Below are positions 1-9,318 of a DNA stretch of 64,000 bases, one piece after another. The position numbers and the translations under genes were made by a program. The stretch covers positions 310,001-374,000 of the forward strand of contig CAVRXM010000003.1 of NCBI GenBank assembly GCA_963725085.1, in the 5' to 3' direction. Below the pieces are notes generated by a model. That model did no database searches, was not told the origin of the DNA, and saw only the letters and a list, made by a program, of their open reading frames with translations. Source of the stretch: VRUE01 sp963725085 (GTDB lineage: Bacteria; Actinomycetota; Thermoleophilia; Solirubrobacterales; 70-9). The number at the start of each line of letters is the position of its first letter. Position 1 is the first letter of the stretch.

Positions 1-1
1 C

Positions 2-887
2 GAAGCAGAAGAACCGCCCGGCCAGTTCGAAGTCGAAGGCGCCGAATGCGAAGGCGCCGTGCTCGACGAAGGACAGACCTGCGCGATCTACGTCACCTTC
101 CTTCCCAAAGCCACTGGGGAAGCGAAAGCGACCCTCGTCATCGAAAACGATGCGAACCCGGTCGACGTGACGCTTCAGGGCGAAGGAACGCCCGAGTTCT
201 CGATCGCCCAATCGCCATTCGACTTCGGCAGCGTCGCACCCGGTTCGAGGTCCGCGGCGCAGGTATTCACCGTCACCAACCTGGGCTCGAGCGCGGCGGC
301 GATCGGAACCGCCGCCCTGTCGGGGACCGATGCGGGCCAGTTCCAGATCACCGCCGACGCCTGCGGCGAAACGGCCCTCGCCCAAGGCGAAGGGTGCGAC
401 GTCGGCGTCGTGTTCGCGCCAACCTCGGCCGGCGCCAAGTCCGCGACGCTCGAGCTGCCGAGCGACGCCCCCGAATCACCCGCGACGGCCGCGATCTCCG
501 GTGCCGGCGCCGACCCCCCGACCCCGCCCGCCGGTGGCGGGGCGCCTGCCGCAGGACCGGGGCCCGCGAAACCCTCGAGCGCGTTCAGCTTCGGCAAGGT
601 GATCTTCAACAGGCACCGCGGCACCGCGAGCCTCCCGGTGCGGGTTCCCGGCCCCGGCGTCCTGGTCCTGGGCGGAAAGGGCATCCTCGCCCGGAAGGGG
701 CCGGGCGCCGCCGTGGTGCTCGGCGGGGCCGGGGTGGCGAGAGCTGGCGATCGTCCCCACCGGCCGCAGGGAGGCGGCGCTGAACAGGAGCGGAAGGGCA
801 AAGGTCCTCGCGCGCGTCACCTACATCCCCAACGGCGGCGACCCGCTGACCAAGACGAGGAAGATCGGGCTCCGCAAGCGGCGCTGA
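2..887 (+). CDS. Secreted choice-of-anchor-D type protein, C-terminal part (5' truncated, one frame break)
   Basis: The gene enters from outside the window, so its start is missing. The visible part has two beta-sandwich units of the choice-of-anchor D type (SPFDFGSVAPGS followed by LGSSAAAIGTAALSGTDAGQF), then a Gly/Pro-rich linker and a C-terminal module beginning FGKVIFNRHRGTASLPV. That module also ends the proteins at 24870-27812 and 55378-56664. The reading frame breaks near 740. In the new frame the protein continues LAIVPTGRREAALNRSG and ends in a basic tail (TRKIGLRKRR) at a TGA. The family is extracellular or wall-associated; no enzymatic residues are visible. The 3' end converges with and overlaps the potA-like gene by about 70 bp. 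Confidence 0.7.
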
Positions 888-2025
888 GCCTGGTCCGGGC
901 TAGCTCGCCGGAGAGGACCCGCAGCGCGTCGGCAGGGATCCGGACCGTGACCGGGCTGCCCTGGCGGTAGCGGTCGAGGCCCTCGCCTTCGTTCGGGACC
1001 GAGGCCTGGAGCATGGCGCCGGTGGCGAGGCGGACCATGACCTGGAGGTTGGAGCCGATGAAGACGGTGCGGTCGACCATGCCCGGCAGGCAGTTCGCGC
1101 CGGCGGCGGGATCGTGGTCGGAGACCTCGAGCCGCTCGGGGCGGACGATGACCGTCGCCTCGCCGCGGGCCTCGAGATCGCCGCACCCGGCCTCGAGCAC
1201 GAACTCGCCGACGCGGACCTGGCAGTTGCTTCCGGAGCCGCCGACGGCCTCGACGCTCATCGTGTTGGCGACCCCGAGGAAGTCGGCGACGAACAGGGTC
1301 TGCGGGCTCTCGTAGACCTCGCGCGGAGTGCCGATCTGGTCGATCCGGCCGCGGTTCATCACCGCGATCCGGTCGCTCATGCTGAGCGCCTCCTCCTGGT
1401 CGTGGGTGACGAAGATGAAGGTCGTCCCGACCTCCTCCTGGATCGCCTTCAGCTCGATCCGGAGCTGGCGGCGGATTTTCGCGTCGAGCGCCCCGAGCGG
1501 CTCGTCGAGGAGGAGCAGGGCCGGGCGCAGGATCAGCGCCCGCGCCAGCGCGACCCGCTGCTGCTGGCCACCGGAGAGCTGGTGCGGGCGGCGCTTCGCG
1601 AGGTCGCCGAGCTCGACCAGCTCGAGCGCCTCCCTCACCCGCCGGTCGCGGTCGCGGCGATCGACCTTCTGGTAGCGGAGGCCGAAGGCGACGTTGTCGC
1701 TGACATCGAGGTGGGGGAAGAGGGCGTAGCTCTGGAAGACGGTGTTGACGTTGCGCCGCTCGGGAGGCACCGCCGAGAGGTCGGTGCCGTCGAGCAGCAC
1801 CTCGCCCGCGGTCGGCCGCTCGAAGCCGGCGATCAGCCGCAGCGTCGTCGTCTTGCCGCAGCCCGAGGGCCCGAGCAGCGAGAAGAACTCGCCGGCGGCG
1901 ACGTCGAGGTCGATGCCGTCGACCGCCGTCACCTCCTCGAAGGCCTTGGTCAGGCTCCGCAGCGAGACCGCTCCGCCCTGCTCGGGGGCGTCGACCGCGA
2001 TCGGCTCTGTCTCCCGGGTTGCCAT
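817..2025 (-). CDS. potA: Spermidine/putrescine-type ABC transporter ATPase (PotA-like)
   Basis: This is the cytoplasmic ATPase that would energise the importer encoded just upstream. Walker A (GPSGCGKTT, residues 52-60), the signature LSGGQQQR, Walker B (LLLLDEPLG) and the switch histidine in FVTHDQEEA are intact. A C-terminal TOBE-type regulatory domain follows, so the length of 402 residues fits PotA/CysA-type subunits. The ATG at 2025 was chosen because conserved sequence begins soon after it. The gene overlaps the 3' end of potC by about 76 bp. It is the last gene of the coupled operon starting near 9231. The substrate cannot be read from this subunit. Confidence 0.9.
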   Translation of the reverse strand: MATRETEPIAVDAPEQGGAVSLRSLTKAFEEVTAVDGIDLDVAAGEFFSLLGPSGCGKTTTLRLIAGFERPTAGEVLLDGTDLSAVPPERRNVNTVFQSYALFPHLDVSDNVAFGLRYQKVDRRDRDRRVREALELVELGDLAKRRPHQLSGGQQQRVALARALILRPALLLLDEPLGALDAKIRRQLRIELKAIQEEVGTTFIFVTHDQEEALSMSDRIAVMNRGRIDQIGTPREVYESPQTLFVADFLGVANTMSVEAVGGSGSNCQVRVGEFVLEAGCGDLEARGEATVIVRPERLEVSDHDPAAGANCLPGMVDRTVFIGSNLQVMVRLATGAMLQASVPNEGEGLDRYRQGSPVTVRIPADALRVLSGELARTRLSAACGARSSSSWSAGRRRWGCR

Positions 2026-2986
2026 CTCAGTTTTCCACCGCCGCCAGGTCCCGCATCGCCGATGTCCCGGCGTCGGATTCGGTGCTGTGCGCCGAACCAT
2101 CTCAGAGCGAGGTACGCGCCGCCGACCCCGATCAGGGTGGTGACGACCATGATCGTCGCCACCGCGTTCAGCGCCGGCGTCGTCGCCCCGCCGCGGGCGT
2201 TGGCGTAGAGCAGCATCGGGATCGTCGTCGTCGAGCCGCTCGAGGACATGTACTGGGTGACGACGAAGTCGTCGATCGAGAGCGCGAAGACGATCAGCAT
2301 GCTGGCGAGGATCGCCGGCGTCAGCAGCGGCAGGAGAACGTGCTGGAGCGCCTGCCGGGGCGAGGCCCCGAGATCGCGCGCCGCCTGCTCGTAGTCGGGC
2401 CCGATCGCCGCCAGCCGGCTGCGCACGATCACGACCACGTAGGAGACGGAGAACGTCACCTGGCCGATCACCTGGGCGGTGGTCCCGAGGTGAACCGCGC
2501 TGAACGGGATCAGCGAGAGCTGGGTGAAGACCAGCAGCAGCGACACCGCCATCGCAAGCTCCGGGCGTCGTCAGCGGCACCAGCATCAGGAAGTTCGCGG
2601 CCCGCGAGCCGCGGCCCGCGCCAGCGCGAGAGGCCGATCGCCAGCAGGATCCCGAGCGGCGTCGCGATCGCCATGTCGAGGACGGCCAGCTTGAGGCTCT
2701 GCTCGAGGGCGTTGGTGTAGGTCGGGTCGTGGAAGACCGAGAAGGTTTGGTCTCCCCACCACCAGCGGGTCGAGAAGCCCTGCCAGACGCTGCGCGAGCG
2801 ACCGTCGTTGAACGAGAAGGCGATCGCGAACAGCACCGGGACCAGCGCCCAGACGATGTAGAGCCAGGTCGTCAGCGCCAGGAACCGGGGGCGCCCCCAC
2901 GGGTTGGCGAGCCAGTCGGGAACCCGGCTCGGGCGGATCGCGGGCCGGCGCTCGCCGGAGCCGGCGGCCGTGGCTCCGGCGCTCAT
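1950..2986 (-). CDS. potC: ABC transporter permease (PotC-like), two frame breaks
   Basis: This is the second inner-membrane permease of the PotABCD-type importer. The N-terminal half (from MSAGATAAG) has a first membrane segment (TTWLYIVWALVPVLFAIAFS). The EAA-loop region reads YEQAARDLGASPRQALQHV and is followed by hydrophobic segments. The frame breaks twice within 40 bp, near 2600 and near 2566, where an extra G sits in CCCGGAG; the joined product reads NFLMLVPLTTP then ELAMAVSLLL. Its ATG overlaps the TGA of potB (ATGA), showing translational coupling. The C-terminus runs on to 1950 inside potA and may be longer than the true end. Confidence 0.82.
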
Positions 2987-3867
2987 CCCCGCCTCCTCTC
3001 CTGGCGGCCGATTTCCCAGAGGTAGTAGACCATCCCGATCGCGAGCAGCGTCATCAGCACCAGGACCATCGATGCGCCGAGGTTCTTCTGGGGGCCGCCC
3101 TGGACGAGGAGGTTGACGCTGTTGCCGAGCATGTTGGTGCTGGGCGAGCCCGAGATCAGGTCGTTCGTGTAGTAGTCGCCGAACATCGGCAGCATGATCA
3201 GGATCGTCCCGGCGAGGATGCTCGGCCAGCTCAGCGGCAGGGTGACGCGGAGGAAGGTGCGCCAGGCCGAGGCGCCGAGGTCGCGCGCGCCCTCGAGCAG
3301 GCTGCCGTCGATCCGGTCGAGGCCGGCGTAGACGGGGAGGATGAAGTAGGGGATGTAGCCGTAGGTGAGCGCCGCGATCACCGAGAACGGGTTGCCGTTG
3401 AGCCATTCCGGTGGGCTCGAGATCCCGAAGTCGCCGAGGAACTGGTTGACGTACCCGTCCGGCGCGAGGAGCCCGATCCAGGCCAGCATCCGCATCAGGT
3501 AGCTGATCCAGAACGGGACGAAGATCAGGAGCAGCAGCAGGCCCTTGCTCTTCCTTGCGTGGCGGGCGATGTAGTAGGCGACCGGGTACCCGATCGCGAA
3601 GCAGAGGGCGATCGTCGCCGCGACGTAGAGGAACGTGTTGCGCGTCGCCGGCCAGTAGGTGCCGCCGGGGACGACGCTCGAGTACGCCTCCTTGACGAAG
3701 CCGACGTTCCACTCGAGCGGGTTCCAGATCGGGACCGGCTGCAGGAGCGTGTCGATTTCGCCCATCGCCACCGCGAGCACCGCGTATGCGGGGACGACGA
3801 CGAAGAGGACGAGCCACAGCACCCCGGGCGAGGCGAGCGTGCGCCAGAGGCCGCGTTCGGCGGTCAC
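2983..3867 (-). CDS. potB: ABC transporter permease (PotB-like)
   Basis: This inner-membrane permease has 294 residues and about six hydrophobic segments, for example VLWLVLFVVVPAYAVLAVA near the N-terminus and ILAGTILIMLPMFGDYYTN later. The EAA-type coupling loop LLEGARDLGASAWRTFLRV lies near residue 200, and the sequence FWISYLMRMLAWIGLL is typical of PotB/PotH proteins. The start is GTG at 3867, which overlaps the potD stop (GTGA). Its own stop overlaps the potC ATG. The reading frame is intact. Confidence 0.9.
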   Translation of the reverse strand: MTAERGLWRTLASPGVLWLVLFVVVPAYAVLAVAMGEIDTLLQPVPIWNPLEWNVGFVKEAYSSVVPGGTYWPATRNTFLYVAATIALCFAIGYPVAYYIARHARKSKGLLLLLIFVPFWISYLMRMLAWIGLLAPDGYVNQFLGDFGISSPPEWLNGNPFSVIAALTYGYIPYFILPVYAGLDRIDGSLLEGARDLGASAWRTFLRVTLPLSWPSILAGTILIMLPMFGDYYTNDLISGSPSTNMLGNSVNLLVQGGPQKNLGASMVLVLMTLLAIGMVYYLWEIGRQERRRG

Positions 3868-5144
3868 GTCGACTTCACCTCCGACCAGGCGCTCTCCCAG
3901 AGGCCGAGCGCTTCGGCGCTGAGCGGGCCCTGCACGTAGCCGCGGCGGAACTGGTTCTCGCGCAGGATCGTCGTCGTCAGGTTCGCCGGCACCAGTTCGC
4001 TTTCCAGCACGTTCTCCGGCGTCATCCCGGTCAGCGGCTGCTGGTAGAGGGTGAATTCGAAGTTGACGAAGGCTTCTTCGAGGTCGAGCATGTGGTCGAG
4101 GAAGAGGTGGGCGAGGACCGGGTGCGGAGCGCCCTTCAGCACGGCGAAGGTGTCGTTGCCGATCAGGCCGCGGCCGTCTTCGGGCCACCAGTAGCTGACC
4201 TGGCTCGGGCTCGTCCCCTTCGGCATGTAGTACCCGATCGCCGCGATGTCGCCGGACCAGGCCTGGTGCAGCCACATCGAGCCGTCGGCGAGGTGCTGGT
4301 ACTCGTTGGTGTAGAAGCGGAGGTTGACCCTGTCGGTGAGTTCCCGCAGCGCTTCGCTCGCCGCGTCGAGCTGCTTCGGATCTTCGGTGTTGACGTCGGT
4401 TACGCCGTTGCGCAGCAGACCCATCGCCAGGCCTTCGCGCTGGTCGTCGAGGAGCCCGACCCGGCCGGCGATGTCGGTCGCCTGCCAGAAGCTCTCATAC
4501 GGGTTGCGCAGCTTCGAGGGGTCGTAGTCGGGGAGGAAGTCGTTGCGCCAGGCGATCCCGGTCGTGTAGACCGTGTATGGGACCGTGTAGCGCGAGCCGC
4601 GGTCGTACCAGGGGTCGACCAGCGAGGGCCAGACGTTCCGATGCAGGTTCGGGATGTAGGAGAGGTTGAGCGGCTGCAGGATCCGGCCCGAGACGAGCAT
4701 CGAGATGAACGGCTGGGTCGGGACGAAGACGTCGAACCCGACGGCGCCGCTGGCGAGCTTCGCGACCGCCTCGTCGATCGTCGAGAAGGTGCTGAGTTCG
4801 ACTTCGACGCCGTAGCGCTTTTCGAACGACTTCATGACCGCCGGGTTGACGTATTCGGCCCAGTTGTAGAGCTTCAGCGGGCCGCCCTCGGGTTCGAGCC
4901 CGGATGGGATCGCCTTGTTGTCGGGATAGATCGGGAGCGTCACCGGGTTGTTCGGGCGCGCCAGCGGCAAGCCGCCGGGCGCCTTGTTCGGCGACTGTCC
5001 GCCGGGGACCGTGGTGTCGGAGCAGGCGGCGAGGAACGAGCCGGCCGAGAGCCCGACGCCGGCGGCGAGGCCGGCCTTGAGCAGCCGCCGGCGCGAGATC
5101 GCCTCCTCCCAGGGCCAGGCCCCGTCGAGCCGCTGCTCGCTCAT
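3864..5144 (-). CDS. potD: Extracellular solute-binding lipoprotein of polyamine-type ABC importer (PotD-like)
   Basis: This 426-residue protein is the substrate-binding component. It starts with a twin-arginine-like stretch (SRRRLLKAG, residues 18-26) and a lipobox ending at Cys41 (SFLAAC), so it is probably exported and lipid-anchored. The mature part has the PotD/PotF pattern: LKLYNWAEYVNP near the start and FEKRYGVEVELSTFSTIDEA after it. The family binds polyamines, but related proteins bind other amines or opines; the ligand is unproven. The ATG overlaps the stop of the upstream TetR gene (ATGA), and the 3' end overlaps potB. Confidence 0.88.
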   Translation of the reverse strand: MSEQRLDGAWPWEEAISRRRLLKAGLAAGVGLSAGSFLAACSDTTVPGGQSPNKAPGGLPLARPNNPVTLPIYPDNKAIPSGLEPEGGPLKLYNWAEYVNPAVMKSFEKRYGVEVELSTFSTIDEAVAKLASGAVGFDVFVPTQPFISMLVSGRILQPLNLSYIPNLHRNVWPSLVDPWYDRGSRYTVPYTVYTTGIAWRNDFLPDYDPSKLRNPYESFWQATDIAGRVGLLDDQREGLAMGLLRNGVTDVNTEDPKQLDAASEALRELTDRVNLRFYTNEYQHLADGSMWLHQAWSGDIAAIGYYMPKGTSPSQVSYWWPEDGRGLIGNDTFAVLKGAPHPVLAHLFLDHMLDLEEAFVNFEFTLYQQPLTGMTPENVLESELVPANLTTTILRENQFRRGYVQGPLSAEALGLWESAWSEVKST

Positions 5145-5849
5145 GCCTCGGCTCCGGCCAGCATCTCCCCGACGCTCACCAGCGGCGGCCGCGGCAGCTC
5201 GCACTCGAGCAGCCGCTCGGCGACCAGGACCGCGACCTCGACCATCGAGCGCGAGGTGAGGCTCTCGCCGAGTCGCACCTGCACGGTCAGCCCGTCGAGC
5301 AGCGAGGCGATCGCGAGCGCCGCCTCCGCCGCGTCGACGTGCGCCGAAGACCCCGGCGACCTGGCCGTCCCTGATCACCTTCTCGATCTCCGAGCGCCAG
5401 CGGTGGTCGAGCCGCTCGCGGGCCTCGCTCAGCCTCGCGTCGCGCAGCGACCAGGCCCAGAGCTCGAGCCAGAGGGCGAATTCGCCGGCGCCGCCGGCGG
5501 CCGAGGAGATCAGCAGCGCGAGGCGATCGGCGGGGTCGGGGAGCTGCTCGAGGCGGACCCCGACCGCGTTGTAGAAGCGATCCTCGTCGGCGACGAGGGC
5601 CTCGGCGAGCAGCTGCTCTTTCGAGTCGAACCAGTAGAGGACGGCGGGCGGGCTGACCCCGATCCGCTCGGCGACGTCGGCCAGCCTCGTCCCGGCGACG
5701 CCGCGCTCGGCGATCACCTCGGCGGCGGCCGCGAGGATCTGCGGGCGCCGTATGTGATCGATCTGTGGCCGAGGGCTCGTGCTTCCTCCCTTCCCGCGGC
5801 AGTTTCCTGAACCCGGATTCAGATTAGCCCAGGGCGCCCCTCGGCGCAA
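5141..5849 (-). CDS. TetR-family transcriptional regulator (one frame break)
   Basis: The N-terminal HTH is clear (QILAAAAEVIAERG then LADVAERIGVSPPAVLYWF). The ligand-binding half continues FALWLELWAWSLRDARLSE. The frame breaks near 5345; in the next frame the protein continues VDAAEAALAIASLLDGLTVQ and ends GEMLAGAEA at a TGA overlapping the potD ATG. The start is uncertain. TTG at 5849 is the outer bound, but a GGGAGG at 5785-5790 and a palindrome at 5807-5822 suggest initiation nearer 5780, where no standard start codon is in frame. Probable local regulator of the importer or the amine-catabolic genes. Confidence 0.8.
5807..5822. promoter_or_regulatory. 16-bp near-perfect palindrome, candidate TetR operator
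   Basis: The sequence CTGAACCCGGATTCAG has perfect 5-bp outer arms (CTGAA/TTCAG) around a CCGG core with one mismatched pair. It lies between the stop of the upstream TetR gene (5824) and the probable translation start of the downstream TetR gene. That is a common place for autoregulatory TetR sites. It differs from the TTGAC..GTCAA elements at 9281 and 15349, so if real it belongs to a different regulator. Confidence 0.4.
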
Positions 5850-6447
5850 TCAGCTCCTCCGGGTCGACGCCGAGCTCGCCGCCGAGCAGCTCCGCCGCCA
5901 GGCGCCGGGCCCGCGCCAGGTCCATCGCGGGGTCGCGCAACAGCGCCCGCAGGCCGGTCCCGTCGAGCAGCGCCATCGCCCGATCGACGAGGTCGCCGAG
6001 GTCGTCGGGCTGGCGGAACTCGCCGCTCGCGACGCCGGCCTCGATCACCCCCGCCAGCCACTCCCGGTAGCGCTCGTAGAGATCGGCCGCCACCGGCCGC
6101 AGCCCGGGGTCGCGGGCGGCACGCAGCCAGAGCTCGACCCAGAGGACCCAGTCGCGCTCGAGCCTGCCCTCCTGCGGCAGGCACTCCTCGATCGCGGCAG
6201 CGAGCTTCGTCGTCGCCGAGACGCTCTCGTCCTCGCCGACCGCGAAGCGCTCGTCGCCGGCGAGCTCGAAGGAGTGCAGCAGCGCCTGCTCCAGCAGCTC
6301 CTCCCTGGTCGAGAAGTAGTGATGGACGAGCGCGGTCGAGGCGCCGGCCCGCATCGCCACGCGGGCGATCCTGACTTCGTCGATCCCCTCCGCCGCGATC
6401 AGGTCGCAGGCGGCCTCGAGGATCCGCTCGCGTGTTCCCTCCGCCAT
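5824..6447 (-). CDS. TetR-family transcriptional regulator
   Basis: This intact 207-residue protein has an N-terminal HTH (RERILEAACDLIAAEGID, then VAMRAGASTALVHHYFSTRE). Its C-terminal domain is rich in Trp and Leu (WVLWVELWLRAARDP), a pattern also seen in BetI-like regulators. The ATG at 6447 overlaps the stop of the FAD oxidoreductase gene (TGATG). The position inside the catabolic operon, next to a second TetR gene, suggests it senses a pathway intermediate. It is the best candidate to bind the shared TTGAC..GTCAA sites, but this is inference. Confidence 0.88.
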   Translation of the reverse strand: MAEGTRERILEAACDLIAAEGIDEVRIARVAMRAGASTALVHHYFSTREELLEQALLHSFELAGDERFAVGEDESVSATTKLAAAIEECLPQEGRLERDWVLWVELWLRAARDPGLRPVAADLYERYREWLAGVIEAGVASGEFRQPDDLGDLVDRAMALLDGTGLRALLRDPAMDLARARRLAAELLGGELGVDPEELIAPRGALG

Positions 6448-7988
6448 CAGATCGCCGGGGCGGCGAAATCGACGGTCTCGCCCTGGTCGGCCAGCAGCGC
6501 CGCGGCGGCATTGCGGCCGTTGAGCGCGATCACGCTTCCGGCCGGGTGGGTCGCGGCGCCGCAGAGGTAGAGGCCGGGAACGGGGGTGCGCGCCGGCAGC
6601 CTCCCCCCCACATCTGGTCGGGCGTCACCTCGCCCTGGAAGATGTTGCCGCCGGTGAGGCCGATCCGGCTCTCGATGTCGGGCGGCCCGAGCACCTCGGA
6701 CTCCTCGAGGCAGTCGGCGAAGTCGGGGGCGAAGCGGCCGATCAGCTCGACGAACTGGCGCTCGACGTCACCGCGCCTGCGTCTCCCAGTCGCCCTCGGA
6801 GAGGTCGTACGGCGCGTACTGCCCGAAGACGCTCATCAGGTGGGTGCCGGGCGGGGCCGGCGAGGGGTCGTATCCGGTCTGGATGTAGATCTCGCCGAAC
6901 CCGACCGCGGGCTCGCCGGCGTCGCAGGCTTCGAACGCCCGCTGGCACTCCTCGACGCCGCCGGTGACGTCGATCGTCGCCCGCGCCGGCCACTCCTCGC
7001 CGGGGGCGGCGGTCCAGGTCGGAAGCCGCGACAGCGAGGCGTTGAACTTGACGACCGGGCTGCGGACCTTCCAGGCTTCGAGCCGGTCGCGGAAGGCGGC
7101 GTCGACCTCGGCGTCGCCGAGCAGGCGCAGCGCGACCTTGGGATCGGCGTTGCAGATCACGGTCGGCGCGTGGATCGTCGTCCCGTCCTCGGTCCGCACC
7201 CCCTCTTCGGGGAGGATCTCGGCGACCGGGACACCGCAGGCGAGCACCGCGCCGGCCTCCTTGGCGGCGTCGGCGATCGCAAAGCTGATCATCCCCATGC
7301 CGCCCTCGACGTAGCCCCAGACCGGGCCCTTCCCCTCGAGGTCGCCCTGGTAGTGCATCAGTTTGATCGAGGCGGTCCCGGGGTCCTTCGGCCCTCCCCA
7401 GGTGCCGATCACGCCCTGGCCGAAGAGCGCGTCCTTCAGCCGCTGGTCGGAGATGTGCTCGTCGAGGACGTCGGCGATCGAGGCCTCGAACAGAAGGTCG
7501 ATCATCTCCCGCTCGCCGCCCAGCATCTCCTCGATCTCGGCCCGGCTCGGCGACTCGCCGACCCACGAGTCGCGAGCGCCCGTCCGCAGCTTGCGGCGGA
7601 CCTCGTCGAAGAGCTCCTCGTACGCCCAGTAGCCGTCGATGTCGCCCTTCGAGAGGCCCATCGCCTCGAGATCGGCCTGGGTGCGGGAGTCGTCGAGCCA
7701 CTGGCCGAACGAGGTGCCGTCGTCGAACGGGACCCAGAGGTTGGGGTCGGCGACGAAGAACCTCAGGCCGCGGCGGCGAAGGTCGAGCTCGCGCATCACC
7801 AACTCGTCGAGGAGGCCGACGACGTAGGCGCAGGGGCTGACGACGAAGCGCTCGTCGGAGAACGGCCGCTCGAGCGTGCACGCCCCGCCGAGCCGCTCGC
7901 GCCGCTCGAGGACGAGGACGCTGCGACCGGCCCGCGCCAGGTAGGCGGCCGCGGTCAGGCCGTTGTGGCCGCCGCCGACGACGATCAC
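6446..7988 (-). CDS. PYROXD2/phytoene-desaturase-like FAD oxidoreductase (two frame breaks)
   Basis: The dinucleotide-binding motif is at the very N-terminus (VVGGGHNGLTAAAYLARAG, then VLERRERLGGAC). The C-terminal FAD signature GLYCLCGAATHPAG-type stretch reads PVPGLYLCGAATHPAGSV. Two frame breaks occur, near 6775 and in a run of seven G/C at 6603-6609, where eight would restore the frame. The joined product is about 513 residues, similar to the paralogue at 15395-17059. The GTG at 7988 overlaps the stop frame of the Rieske gene (GTGA), and the TGA overlaps the next TetR ATG. Family members oxidise C-C or C-N bonds using FAD; the substrate is unknown. Confidence 0.82.
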
Positions 7989-9231
7989 GTCCCACTCGCG
8001 CGCGAGCGAGGTCGCGGAGCGGTTCCGGGAGGCCGACCTCGCCGAGCTGTGCCGCGATCTCGTTCATGCCGGCCACCTCCTCGCGCAGGCCCTCCATATA
8101 GCGGGCGGCGACCATCGCGTCGAAGGCGTGAACGTCGTGTTCCTCGGCCGAGTAGCGGCCCGAGCTGTAGCCGCGCGAGGCGACCCCCTTCTGGCTCAGT
8201 TCGCAGACATGCCAGTCCTCGCCGTTGACCTGGTTCCAGAACCCGACCGCATCGCCGGGGTCGAAGTCGGGCGCGGCGATCGCCGCCGGCTCGAAGAAGA
8301 ACTCGCAGATCACGTCGGTCAGGCCCGGCTCGCGCGGCCAGAGGGTGTGCAGCATCACGTAGTCGGGATGCAGCGAGACGAGCGCGTTCGGGAACAGCGC
8401 GAAGTAGTGGACGACCCGCAGGTCGGCCTCCCCGAGGCTCGCGATCGGCGGCCGGTGGCCGGCGTGGCCGTCGCCGGTGCCCATCGTCTCGGCGCCATCG
8501 ACGAGGGTCATCGAGCCTCCGCACCAGGCGCCGGCGCCGTAGGCGCTCTCTCCGCTCATGTAGTTGCTGAGCGCGTTGAGCTCCGGGTGGACGCCGGGGC
8601 AGTGGAGGCACTCGTTGTAGTTCTCGGCGATCCCCTTCCAGTTCGCCGCGACCTCGTAGGTCAGGAGGCCGCCGCGCCGGAGACCGCCGACGCTGTAGTG
8701 CTCGAGCTTCGGCAGCAGCTCTCCGACGTGATCGGCCGCCGGGCCGCGCTGGGCGCCGCCGAGGTCGACGAGGACGAGGCCGCCGACGACGGCGCTCCGC
8801 ACCTCCCGCAACCCGAAGCAGCTCATGTCGAAGTCCTCGACCTCGTCCATGTGGGGCGCCGCCCGCAGATTGCCCTCGAGGTCGTAGGACCAGGCGTGGT
8901 AGGGGCAGCGCAGCCGTTTGCGGACCTGGCCCTCGCGATCCTCGACGATCCGCGAGGCGCGGTGACGGCAGACGTTGTGGAAGGCGCGCGGCATCCCGTC
9001 CTCGCCGCCGATGACGAAGACGCTCTCGGCACCGATGTCCCGGCTGATGTAGGCGCCCGGCTCGCTGACGGCGGAGACGTGGCCGGCGCAGATCCAACCG
9101 TCGCCGAAGATGTTGGCGACCTCCCACCCGAGCACCGCGGGGTCGGTGAATGCCTGCGGAGGCAGCATCGACGCTCGCTCGACCGGCTGGAGGGTCGCCT
9201 CTACATCCACCCGATCTAGTTGCAGCGTCAC
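7985..9231 (-). CDS. Rieske non-heme iron oxygenase, alpha subunit (quaternary-amine type)
   Basis: The Rieske [2Fe-2S] ligands are C88-x-H90 and C109-x2-H112 (NVCRHR ... RCPYHAWSYDLEG). The mononuclear iron site is AENYNECLHCPGVHPEL (about residues 202-218) with H210 and H215. Glu207 occupies the bridging position that is Asp in most ring-hydroxylating oxygenases; Glu is known in carnitine oxygenase CntA. The length of about 415 residues fits. The start is GTG with GAGAGGAG six bases upstream. A frame break near 8000 is needed for the stop at 7985, which overlaps the FAD oxidoreductase start. No reductase partner is encoded nearby. Likely N-dealkylation or hydroxylation of an amine. Confidence 0.85.
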
Positions 9232-9280
9232 GGCCGACTCCTCTCACTCCAGGCGTCACCCACGCAGCGGCTGACGCTCG

Positions 9281-9310
9281 TTGACCTTGTAGTCAATAGC
9301 ATGATACCTT
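9281..9310 (+). promoter_or_regulatory. Divergent operator with leaderless-type -10 for acyl-CoA dehydrogenase gene
   Basis: TTGACCTTGTAGTCAA (9281-9296) is an inverted repeat with arms TTGAC/GTCAA. Its 14-bp part ACCTTGTAGTCAAT recurs at 15353-15366. An extended -10 (TG, one base, TACCTT at 9305-9310) lies exactly 8 nt before the ATG at 9319, which implies a leaderless transcript. The site sits between the Rieske operon start (9231, minus) and the acyl-CoA dehydrogenase gene. TetR-type repression of both directions is the simplest reading. Confidence 0.55.
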
Positions 9311-9318
9311 GCCTGTCG

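Noticed and set aside
3786..5810. 674-residue plus-strand open frame
   Set aside because: It is antisense to the intact PotD and TetR genes, has Arg/Glu/Asp-biased low-complexity composition and no recognisable domain. High GC content produces such shadows.
6432..8228. 598-residue plus-strand open frame
   Set aside because: Antisense to the FAD oxidoreductase and Rieske genes, which show clear motifs on the other strand.
9301..9303. ATG 9301 as start of the acyl-CoA dehydrogenase
   Set aside because: It overlaps the extended -10 element; ATG 9319 gives conserved spacing identical to the second cluster promoter.
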